Shown here one piece after another: positions 8,356 through 14,979 of a DNA stretch of 34,213 nt. Both the position numbers and the translations under genes were made by a program. Each line of letters starts with the position of its first letter. Position 1 is the first letter of the stretch. The notes below the pieces were generated by a model. It saw nothing but the letters and a program-made list of their open reading frames with translations, did no database searches and was not told the origin of the DNA. The DNA is from Gordonia tangerina (GTDB lineage Bacteria; Actinomycetota; Actinomycetes; Mycobacteriales; Mycobacteriaceae): the NCBI RefSeq assembly GCF_021556435.1, contig NZ_JAKGCU010000037.1:1-34213 (forward strand), written 5' to 3'.

Positions 8356-9468
8356 ATGGATTTCGAACTTTCCGACGAACAGACGATGCTGCGCGACACC
8401 GTGCGCGAGGTGCTGACCCGCAAGTACGACGTCGAGACGTTGCGTAAGGTCACCGACACCGAACTCGGTTGGGACAAGGGGGTGTGGAAGTCGTTGGCCG
8501 ACATCGGCATCCTCGGCCTGACCTTCCCCGAGGACGACGGTGGCATGGGCGCCGGTCCGGTGGAGTTCACGAGCGTCATGACCGAGATCGGTCGCGCCCT
8601 GGCACCTGAGCCCTACCTCGACTCCGTCCTCGTTCCGGGGTCGCTGGTCGCCGCAACCGCCGACGACGAGACCCGCGCCGAGCTGCTCGGCGGGCTGGCC
8701 TCCGGCGAACTGCTGATGGCATTCGCCCACCTCGAAGCCGGCGACCGCTGGCCGGGCGCGAAGGTGGCCACCACCGCCACCGACGGCAAGCTCAATGGCA
8801 CCAAAACACTTGTCGGCCACGGTGACTGCGCGGACAAGCTGGTCGTGTCGGCGCGCACCGACGACGGCGTCGGGCTGTTCCTGGTCGACGCGAACGCCGG
8901 CGATGTCACGCGCACCCCGTACCGTTCACATGATCGCCGTCGCGGGGCGCAGATCGAGTTCGCCGACGCGGCAGCGGTGCGTCTGGGCAGCGGCGACGCC
9001 ACGCAGGTCATCGCCGACGCCGAGGTCGGCATCCAGACCGCCCTGTGCGCCGAGGCCGTCGGCGCAATGGAGCGTGCCCTCGACCTCACCGTCGAATACC
9101 TGAAGACCCGCAAGCAGTTCGGTGTCACGCTGTCACAGTTCCAGACACTCACCCAGCGCGCCGCGGACATGTACGCGCAACTGGAACTGGCCCGCAGTAT
9201 GAGCCTCTACGCGACGACCGCATTATCCGACGGCATCTGCGATCCAATCATCGCCTCGCGGGCGAAACTGCAGATCTGCCGCTCGGGCCGGGCCATCGGC
9301 CAGGAAGCAGTGCAGATGCACGGCGGCATCGGCATGACCGCCGAGTATCCCGTCGGCCACTACCTCAGCCGACTCACCGCGATTTCGCACACGCTCGGCG
9401 ATGCCGCTGACCACGTGTCGGTCCTGGCCCGCTCAGTCGGCGACCACGAGATGGTGATGGTCGGCTGA
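8356..9468 (+). CDS. Acyl-CoA dehydrogenase, second (non-catalytic-type) subunit
   Basis: The 370-residue protein has the acyl-CoA dehydrogenase fold with a short middle domain. It keeps the FAD-contacting 'TRKQFG' and 'MHGGIGMTAEYPVGHY' motifs but lacks a Glu at either known catalytic-base position. This is the pattern of the beta partner in alpha2beta2 FadE pairs such as FadE28-FadE29 or FadE17-FadE18 of M. tuberculosis, where the two chains share FAD at their interface. It follows the first subunit by 53 bp. The start at 8356 gives the canonical 'MDFELSDEQTMLRDTVRE' N-terminus; the frame stays open upstream but has no family similarity there. A hairpin follows the stop. Confidence 0.88.
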   Translation: MDFELSDEQTMLRDTVREVLTRKYDVETLRKVTDTELGWDKGVWKSLADIGILGLTFPEDDGGMGAGPVEFTSVMTEIGRALAPEPYLDSVLVPGSLVAATADDETRAELLGGLASGELLMAFAHLEAGDRWPGAKVATTATDGKLNGTKTLVGHGDCADKLVVSARTDDGVGLFLVDANAGDVTRTPYRSHDRRRGAQIEFADAAAVRLGSGDATQVIADAEVGIQTALCAEAVGAMERALDLTVEYLKTRKQFGVTLSQFQTLTQRAADMYAQLELARSMSLYATTALSDGICDPIIASRAKLQICRSGRAIGQEAVQMHGGIGMTAEYPVGHYLSRLTAISHTLGDAADHVSVLARSVGDHEMVMVG

Positions 9469-9489
9469 GTCGATTCGACACCTGACCGT

Positions 9490-9544
9490 CCAGGCTCCTG
9501 CCGCCCTTTCCGGGAGTTATCCCGATCGGCCGGCAGGGGCCTGG
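9490..9544 (+). terminator. Nested hairpin after the acyl-CoA dehydrogenase pair
   Basis: CCAGGCTCCTGCCG (9490-9503) pairs with CGGCAGGGGCCTGG (9531-9544) with one mismatch. Within the loop, CGGGA-GTTA-TCCCG (9511-9524) forms a second perfect hairpin. It lies 21 nt after the stop and lacks a T run, as is usual for actinobacterial terminators. Confidence 0.6.
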
Positions 9545-9591
9545 GCGTTATCGGGCGCCGCGCCTCGTCTCGGATCGCTACTGTTTCTCCC

Positions 9592-10020
9592 ATGGACCAA
9601 CTGCGCGACAACCTGGGCGATGCCGCCGCCTACAGCCTCGTGGGAATCGCGTTGCTCATCGCGGGGTTCGTGGCCCTGGACCTCGTGACCCCCGGCCGAT
9701 TGCGCAATCTGATCTGGCTCGACCACAACCGCAACGCGGTGATGCTGGCGACCGCCCAGGTCATCGGTCTTTCGATCGTCCTTGTTGCCGGCGCACGCGA
9801 TTCGCTGGCGCTCGAACTGTGGCGAGGAGTGCTCTACACCGCCATCTATGTATTGCTAGCGATCGCAGTGATGATGTGGTCGTTCGTTCTCATCGACTGG
9901 CTCACGCCCGGCAAACTCGGCACGCTGCTGCTGGAGGACGACGGGCACCCGGCGGGGTGGATCTGTGGCGCGGTGTTCATCGGGATCGGCGCGGTCATCG
10001 GCGCTGCCATCGGCTTGTAG
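9592..10020 (+). CDS. DUF350 membrane protein
   Basis: This 142-residue protein has four transmembrane segments arranged as two similar halves: 'ALDLVTPGRLRNLI' in the first half recurs as 'LIDWLTPGKLGTLL' in the second. Length and repeated layout fit the DUF350 family. The molecular function of the family is not established. The ATG lies 7 nt after TACTGT (9579-9584), a possible -10 for a leaderless message; no clear -35 is seen. The gene stands alone between a hairpin and a promoter-bearing gap. Confidence 0.78.
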   Translation: MDQLRDNLGDAAAYSLVGIALLIAGFVALDLVTPGRLRNLIWLDHNRNAVMLATAQVIGLSIVLVAGARDSLALELWRGVLYTAIYVLLAIAVMMWSFVLIDWLTPGKLGTLLLEDDGHPAGWICGAVFIGIGAVIGAAIGL

Positions 10021-10160
10021 TAGCGCTCGCGCGTTCCGAATCTGGTCAAGCGTGTCCGCCGGCATCACCGCTGAGCGCGCTCGGATGGATTATCCAGCCG
10101 ATGGCACCCAACCGTGATGCTCGCGGACATCCGCAGCCCCAGAGACGCCATCCGCCCACT

Positions 10161-10212
10161 ATTGACTCGTAGACAATTGCCTATTGACCACCAGACAACA
10201 AGCTCTTAGTCT
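10161..10212 (+). promoter_or_regulatory. Promoter and direct repeat before the SRPBCC gene
   Basis: TTGACC (10184-10189), a 17-nt spacer and TAGTCT (10207-10212) form a good promoter. A 16-nt sequence ATTGAC-N4-AGACAA occurs at 10161-10176 and again at 10183-10198, a 22-bp period. The second copy covers the -35 box. The spacing of about two helical turns suggests a pair of binding sites for an unidentified regulator on one face of the DNA. Confidence 0.55.
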
Positions 10213-10250
10213 CGTGGCAATCGCATAGCCACTCACCGAGGAGAAACAGC

Positions 10251-10724
10251 ATGGCCGCGCCCCTGATCGAAGAATCCATCGTCATCACCGCCTCTGCCGA
10301 GGACGTCTGGGCGGTGATCTCCGACCTCAAGCGCATGGGCGAGTGGAGCCCGCAGTGCAAGAAGATGATCATCCGCGGCGGCGCCGTGGGCCTGGGCACC
10401 AAGACCATCAACATCAACCGTCGCGGCCCGCTCGTGTGGCCGACCACGTCGAAGGTGGTCCGGTTCGCCCCCAACCGTGAACTCGCGTTCCGCGTCGCCG
10501 AGAACCGCACCGTGTGGAGTTACACCATCGAGCCCACGGACAACGGTGTGACGCTGATCGAGAAGCGGGAGGTCGGCAACGGCACCACTGCTGTGTCGTC
10601 GTTCCTGGTGGACAAGGCCATGGGTGGTACCGCCAACTTCGAGGCCGAACTCAAGCTCGGGATGGCCGAGACCCTCGGCAAGATCAAGCGCGAAGCCGAG
10701 GCGTCGGCAGCGCGCGCTGCCTGA
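10251..10724 (+). CDS. SRPBCC (START/Bet v1-like) family protein
   Basis: The 157-residue protein opens with 'EESIVITASAEDVWAVISDL', the first strand and helix of the SRPBCC/polyketide-cyclase-like fold, and continues with the alternating strands and long C-terminal helix of that family. These proteins bind hydrophobic ligands in a deep cavity; some are lipid-binding, some enzymatic. Nothing here identifies the ligand. Start is firm: GAGGAG lies about 8 nt before the ATG. It is a single-gene unit with its own promoter. Confidence 0.82.
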   Translation: MAAPLIEESIVITASAEDVWAVISDLKRMGEWSPQCKKMIIRGGAVGLGTKTININRRGPLVWPTTSKVVRFAPNRELAFRVAENRTVWSYTIEPTDNGVTLIEKREVGNGTTAVSSFLVDKAMGGTANFEAELKLGMAETLGKIKREAEASAARAA

Positions 10725-10786
10725 GCAGGTAGTCGGACCTCGCTGGAAGCCTTTTGCCGCTAGGTGACGGGCATACACCGCTGGCC

Positions 10787-10852
10787 GAGCGCCTTTCATT
10801 CGCTCGTCGAGCGCCCTTCATTCGCTGGTCGAGCGCCCTTCATTCGCTGGTC
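10787..10852 (+). repeat. Three 22-bp tandem repeats
   Basis: The unit GAGCGCC(T/C)TTCATTCGCT(C/G)GTC occurs at 10787-10808, 10809-10830 and 10831-10852. The last two copies are identical and the first differs at two bases. The array runs directly into the left arm of the REP-like inverted repeat and seems to be an expansion of its end sequence (CTGGTCGAG). Confidence 0.8.
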
Positions 10853-10990
10853 GAGTAGCCGCCGAGCCGCTAGGCGAGGGGGTGTATCGAGACCGCTTCT
10901 CGCGCAACTGGTCTCGATACGTCCCTCGCCTAGCGGCTCGGAACTACTCGACCAGCAGAAAGAGCGGCTCGGAACTACTCGACCAGCAGA
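10847..10990. repeat. REP-like long inverted repeat with a tandem partial copy, copy 2
   Basis: A left arm at 10847-10894 and a right arm at 10910-10955 are reverse complements over about 46 bases with a few mismatches, separated by a 15-nt loop. The inner ends read ...TATCGAGACC / GGTCTCGATA... and the outer ends CTGGTCGAGTAG / CTACTCGACCAG. The outer 28 bases of the right arm (10932-10959) are repeated exactly at 10963-10990. The end motifs match the element at 492-546. The transcript could form a very stable hairpin between the SRPBCC and HAD genes. Confidence 0.8.
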
Positions 10991-11014
10991 CAGAAAGAGC
11001 GGACGCCAGGGCGG

Positions 11015-11815
11015 CTATTGCTCCGCCAACTTCTGCACCAGCGCGGGCAGGTCGGCCACCGAATCGATCACGTGGTCGGGCACCGGCCCGAATTCGTCGC
11101 GTTGTAGCGCGCGCAACGCCTCGTCCCGGAACTTACCGGTACGCACCAGCACACCGATCAGCGCGGCGGCCTGCGCACCGAGGACGTCGTTGTGCATGTC
11201 GTCGCCGACCATGATCACCTGGTTTGGTTCGAGCTGCATCAGGTCAACGGCGGCACGGAAGCCGAGCGGGGACGGTTTGCCGATCGCCTTGATCTTGCGC
11301 CCGGCGGCTTTCTCCAGTCCCTCGAGGTAGACGCCGGTGTCGATGCTGAGCCCCCCGGCCGTCGACCATGTCATCGACCGATGCATGGCCACCACCGGCA
11401 CACCGCTGACCATCGATTCGAGCACCTGGGACAGTGACCGGTGATCGAACACCGGTCCGGCGCCGCCGAGCACCACGACTTCGGCCGACGCGGGGTCGTC
11501 GGTGAGCTCCACACCCGTCATGTCTTCGGCGATGGGTCCCTCGTTGAGCACCCAGACCCGCTTGCCGGGGTGGTTCGCGGTCAGATACTCGGCAGTGAGC
11601 TTGGCGGCGGTGAGGATCTCCTCGGGGGACACCTCGAAGCCACACGCGTTGAGCGCCTCGGCGATGTCACCCCGCGACCGCGAGGTGGTGTTGGTCAGGA
11701 ACATGCGCGGATAACCCCGCTCGTACAGTTTCGCGACCGCGTCGACCGCTCCCGGCAGCGCCTTCCACGAGGTGACCATCACCCCGTCGATGTCGAGCAG
11801 CAAACCGAGCGCCAT
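11015..11815 (-). CDS. HAD-IIA family hydrolase (LHPP/HDHD2-like phosphatase)
   Basis: The 266-residue protein carries all four haloacid dehalogenase motifs: nucleophile Asp8 and Asp10 in 'LLLDIDGVM', Thr in 'FLTNTTSRS', Lys in 'AIGKPSP', and the metal-binding 'MVGDDMHNDV'. The capping domain between motifs II and III is of the IIA type, as in NagD and the LHPP/HDHD2 phosphatases; the latter is the closer look-alike. It probably dephosphorylates a small molecule. The ATG at 11815 gives the canonical start; AATCTA on the plus strand (11824-11829) would be a -10 TAGATT for a near-leaderless message. It is divergent from moeA. Confidence 0.83.
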   Translation of the reverse strand: MALGLLLDIDGVMVTSWKALPGAVDAVAKLYERGYPRMFLTNTTSRSRGDIAEALNACGFEVSPEEILTAAKLTAEYLTANHPGKRVWVLNEGPIAEDMTGVELTDDPASAEVVVLGGAGPVFDHRSLSQVLESMVSGVPVVAMHRSMTWSTAGGLSIDTGVYLEGLEKAAGRKIKAIGKPSPLGFRAAVDLMQLEPNQVIMVGDDMHNDVLGAQAAALIGVLVRTGKFRDEALRALQRDEFGPVPDHVIDSVADLPALVQKLAEQ

Positions 11816-11884
11816 GGTGTTTGAATCTAGTCCCGTCGACGGCACCCTGCACGGCCGGCCGACGCGAGATGGCATGCTGAGCGC

Positions 11885-13099
11885 ATGCGATCGGTGTCCG
11901 ACCACCAGGCCGTCGTCGCCGCACTCTTCGGCGACCCCGTGTCCGAGACCGTGCCGGTGGCCGCTGCGCTCGGCGCCGTCACGACCACTGAGATCCTCGC
12001 GTCGTCGGCGTTGCCCGGCTTCGACAACTCGGCAATGGACGGCTACGCCGTGCGTGCCGGCGAGATCTCCTCCGCCACCGAGCAATCACCGGTGACACTG
12101 CCGGTCGCCGAAGACATACCCGCGGGACGCACCGACCGGCTGACGCTGACCCCCGGCACGGCGCATCGCATCATGACGGGTGCGCCGATGCCCGCCGACG
12201 CCGACGCCGTGGTGCCGGTGGAGATGACCGACGGCGGCGTGGACCAGGTGACGATCCGCTCCTCGATCCCCGCTGGCAAGCACATCCGTCGCGCCGGTTC
12301 CGACATCGAGGCCGGCCGGCCCGCCATTGCCGCCGGCACCCGGATCGGTGCACCTCAGGTCGGCCTGCTCGCCGCGCTGGGAATCACCGAGGTCGCGGTG
12401 CTCCGGCGGCTGCGCGTGGTGGTGCTCTCGACCGGCTCCGAACTCGTCACCCCCGGTCAGCCGCTGCACCACGGACAGATCTACGAATCCAATGGGCCGA
12501 TGCTGACCGCGGCGGCCACCGAAGCCGGCGCCGAGGCCACCCACCTGCACTATGTGACCGACGACGTCGACGCGTTCCGCACCCGGCTCGACGAGATCAG
12601 CGGCTGGGCCGACGTCATCATCACCTCGGGCGGGGTCAGTGCGGGCGCTTTCGAGGTGGTCAAGGATGCGCTCACCGACAGCGACGACATCGAGTTCGTG
12701 AAGGTCGCGATGCAGCCCGGCATGCCGCAGGGCTGCGGCCACTACCCCGGGCCCGACGGTCGCCGCGTACCGATCATCACGCTGCCCGGCAACCCGGTGA
12801 GTTCGCTGGTGTCGTTCGAGATGTTCATCCGGCCCGCGCTGCGCGCGGCGATGGGGCTGCCGGAGGACCGTCCGACCCGAACGGCCCGGCTGAGCGCCGA
12901 CGTGGTGTCGCCGGCCGGCAAGCGACAGTTCATGCGCGGAGTGCTGCGCAGCGACGACACCGGCGCGGTTGTCGACCCCATCGGCCCACCGGCCTCCCAT
13001 CACCTGCGCTATCTGGCGCAGGCGAACGCACTGATCGACATTCCCGAGGATGTCGATGCGGTCAGCGAGGGTACATCCGTCCAGGTGATCGAGGTGTGA
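11885..13099 (+). CDS. moeA: Molybdopterin molybdenumtransferase MoeA
   Basis: The 404-residue enzyme inserts molybdate into adenylated molybdopterin in molybdenum cofactor synthesis. Typical MoeA elements are present in order: 'LPGFDNSAMDGYAVR' near residue 45, 'RIMTGAPMPADADAVVPVE', 'IRRAGSDIEAG', the MoCF-biosynthesis domain with 'VVLSTGSELV' and 'ITSGGVSAGAFEVV', and 'TLPGNPVSSLVSFEMF'. It is close to full family length. Gene order with psd, pssA and the ATPase matches the moeA2 locus of M. tuberculosis (Rv0438c). No other molybdenum-cofactor gene is in the window, so it may be one of several paralogues. Confidence 0.93.
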   Translation: MRSVSDHQAVVAALFGDPVSETVPVAAALGAVTTTEILASSALPGFDNSAMDGYAVRAGEISSATEQSPVTLPVAEDIPAGRTDRLTLTPGTAHRIMTGAPMPADADAVVPVEMTDGGVDQVTIRSSIPAGKHIRRAGSDIEAGRPAIAAGTRIGAPQVGLLAALGITEVAVLRRLRVVVLSTGSELVTPGQPLHHGQIYESNGPMLTAAATEAGAEATHLHYVTDDVDAFRTRLDEISGWADVIITSGGVSAGAFEVVKDALTDSDDIEFVKVAMQPGMPQGCGHYPGPDGRRVPIITLPGNPVSSLVSFEMFIRPALRAAMGLPEDRPTRTARLSADVVSPAGKRQFMRGVLRSDDTGAVVDPIGPPASHHLRYLAQANALIDIPEDVDAVSEGTSVQVIEV

Positions 13100-13205
13100 C
13101 GTGCTCGCAGCGGGCCGCCGTCACGCTGACCGACGGGCTCGACACTCTAAGCTGGGGCGAGCGGGCCGTGACATCGCATGTGCCCAGTCGACTAGCAGGA
13201 GGTTG

Positions 13206-13925
13206 ATGGTGGCCAGGCGCCCGCGGCCGAACGGAACGCGCAGCGGACCAGGACATCTCGTCGACCTCGCGCGGGAGACCATTCCCCCGGTGCATTCGGC
13301 GGGTATCCCCTTCGTGGTGGGACCGGCCACTGTCGCCTTCCTGGGCCGACGCCATCCGTGGATCGCCCGGCCTGCCGCACTCACCGCAGCGGCGTGTGCG
13401 CTGTTCTTCCGGCATCCACCACGCGTGCCGCCCGCCGACGCGGGCGCGGTCGTCGCCCCCGCAGACGGCACCATCTCCCTGGTCGACGCGGCTGTGCCGC
13501 CACCGGAGTCGGGCCTCGGCGATGAGCCACTGCCCCGCGTGTCGACCTTCTTGTCCATCTTCGACGTACACGTCCAGCGCGTACCGGTGGCCGGTCGGGT
13601 GACGTCGGTGACGCACACACCCGGCGCTTTCGTCTCCGCCGATCTGCCCGAGGCCAGTTCGGTCAACGAGCGGTCCACGATGACGTTGCGCTGCCCGGTC
13701 GGCCAGACCGTCCACGACGTCGCCGTCGTCCAGATCGCGGGACTCATCGCGCGGCGCATCGTGTGCGAACCCGTCGTCGGCGACGAGTTGGCCATCGCCG
13801 ACACCTACGGCCTGATCCGATTCGGCTCCCGCGTCGACGTCTACCTGCCCGCAGGCACGATTCTGAACGTCCGGGTCGGCCAGCGCGCAGTGGGCGGCGA
13901 AACCCTGTTCGCGACGCTCGGCTGA
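13206..13925 (+). CDS. psd: Phosphatidylserine decarboxylase
   Basis: This 239-residue enzyme is the short actinobacterial form of phosphatidylserine decarboxylase, which makes phosphatidylethanolamine at the membrane. It has 'VVAPADGTI', 'FLSIFDVHVQRVP' and, near the C-terminus, 'LIRFGSRVDVYLP'. The Ser of FGS is the expected self-cleavage site that generates the pyruvoyl cofactor and splits the chain into beta and alpha parts. AGGAGG (13197-13202) fixes the start at ATG 13206 or the adjacent GTG 13209. The next gene, pssA, begins 4 bp after the stop and supplies its substrate, so the two steps are co-expressed. Confidence 0.93.
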   Translation: MVARRPRPNGTRSGPGHLVDLARETIPPVHSAGIPFVVGPATVAFLGRRHPWIARPAALTAAACALFFRHPPRVPPADAGAVVAPADGTISLVDAAVPPPESGLGDEPLPRVSTFLSIFDVHVQRVPVAGRVTSVTHTPGAFVSADLPEASSVNERSTMTLRCPVGQTVHDVAVVQIAGLIARRIVCEPVVGDELAIADTYGLIRFGSRVDVYLPAGTILNVRVGQRAVGGETLFATLG

Positions 13926-13929
13926 TCGC

Positions 13930-14979
13930 ATGCCTCCCGCCCGCAGGTCCGAACGTCCGACTCCCCACCGAACACCGAGTTCCCACCGAACGCCGAGCGC
14001 GCATCCGACGCGAGGCGCACGCACCACCGTGTCCACCGCTGCCGCACCCGAGCGCACCGGATTGCGCGGTCAGGCTGCCGCCGGACGACTCTTCGTGCCG
14101 TCGGCGCTCACGATCCTGGCGATCTGCGCGGGTCTCACCGCGGTTCGGGTCACCGACGCAGGTCAGATCGATGCGGCGATGGGTCTGGTCGTGGCGGCCG
14201 CACTCCTCGACGGCATCGACGGCCGTGTCGCCCGGATGATGGGGGCGACCACCCGGATCGGGGCGGAGATCGATTCGCTGGCCGACGCGATCAACTTCGG
14301 CGTGGTACCCGCCCTGATCGTCTACCTGTATCTGACGCCCGACAAGGACATCGGCTGGGCGTTCGCGCTGATCTACTGCTGCGCGATCGTGTTGCGGCTG
14401 GCTCGCTTCAACACGCTGATCGACGACGACGAGGCGCCCGGCTACACCCGCGACTTCTTCGTCGGTGTCCCGGCCCCGGCCGCGGCGATCATCGCCCTGC
14501 TGCCGGTCGGGCTGTCCCAGCAGTTCGGGTCTGGCTGGTGGACGTCGCTGCCCGTGGTCGGCGGGTGGCTGGTGTTCGTGGCTTTCCTCGCGGTCAGCCG
14601 CATCCCGACCGCGTCGCTGAAGACCGCGTCGATTCCACCGCGTGCATTGGCCGGATTGTTGATCGTCGTCGCGATCGGCGCCGCTCTGCTGCTGACGTTC
14701 CCCTACACCCTGATGCTCATCGCGATCGGCGGATATCTGCTGCACATCCCCTTCGCCTGGCGCAATCAGCGCTGGGTGGCATCGAGACCCGAACACTGGG
14801 AGGCGCACCCGTCGGAACGTCGGGCCGAACGGCGCGCGATGGCCCGCTCACAGCCCCGACGCCCGCGATTGACGTCAACGAACCGGTCGCAGGCTCGGCT
14901 GGGCTTGCGCCGCCCGACCGGGACGATCGAGCCCACGGCCTCCGGTGTAGACCAGGGCCACGACGTCGAGGAGCGCTGA
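13930..14979 (+). CDS. pssA: CDP-diacylglycerol-serine O-phosphatidyltransferase
   Basis: This integral membrane enzyme joins CDP-diacylglycerol and serine to give phosphatidylserine. It carries the CDP-alcohol phosphotransferase motif: Asp94, Asp97-Gly98, Ala101-Arg102, Gly111, Asp115 and Asp119. About eight hydrophobic segments follow. The 349-residue reading has a basic, Pro/Arg-rich N-terminal 33 residues without clear family similarity. A GTG at 14029 ('VSTAAAPERTG') is an alternative start, and neither start has a strong ribosome-binding site. The C-terminal 80 residues are charged and cytosolic. Its TGA overlaps the ATPase ATG (TGATG). Confidence 0.92.
   Translation: MPPARRSERPTPHRTPSSHRTPSAHPTRGARTTVSTAAAPERTGLRGQAAAGRLFVPSALTILAICAGLTAVRVTDAGQIDAAMGLVVAAALLDGIDGRVARMMGATTRIGAEIDSLADAINFGVVPALIVYLYLTPDKDIGWAFALIYCCAIVLRLARFNTLIDDDEAPGYTRDFFVGVPAPAAAIIALLPVGLSQQFGSGWWTSLPVVGGWLVFVAFLAVSRIPTASLKTASIPPRALAGLLIVVAIGAALLLTFPYTLMLIAIGGYLLHIPFAWRNQRWVASRPEHWEAHPSERRAERRAMARSQPRRPRLTSTNRSQARLGLRRPTGTIEPTASGVDQGHDVEER

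Noticed and set aside
10787..10990. CRISPR array
   Set aside because: The repeats are directly abutting, without unique spacers, and no cas gene is present.
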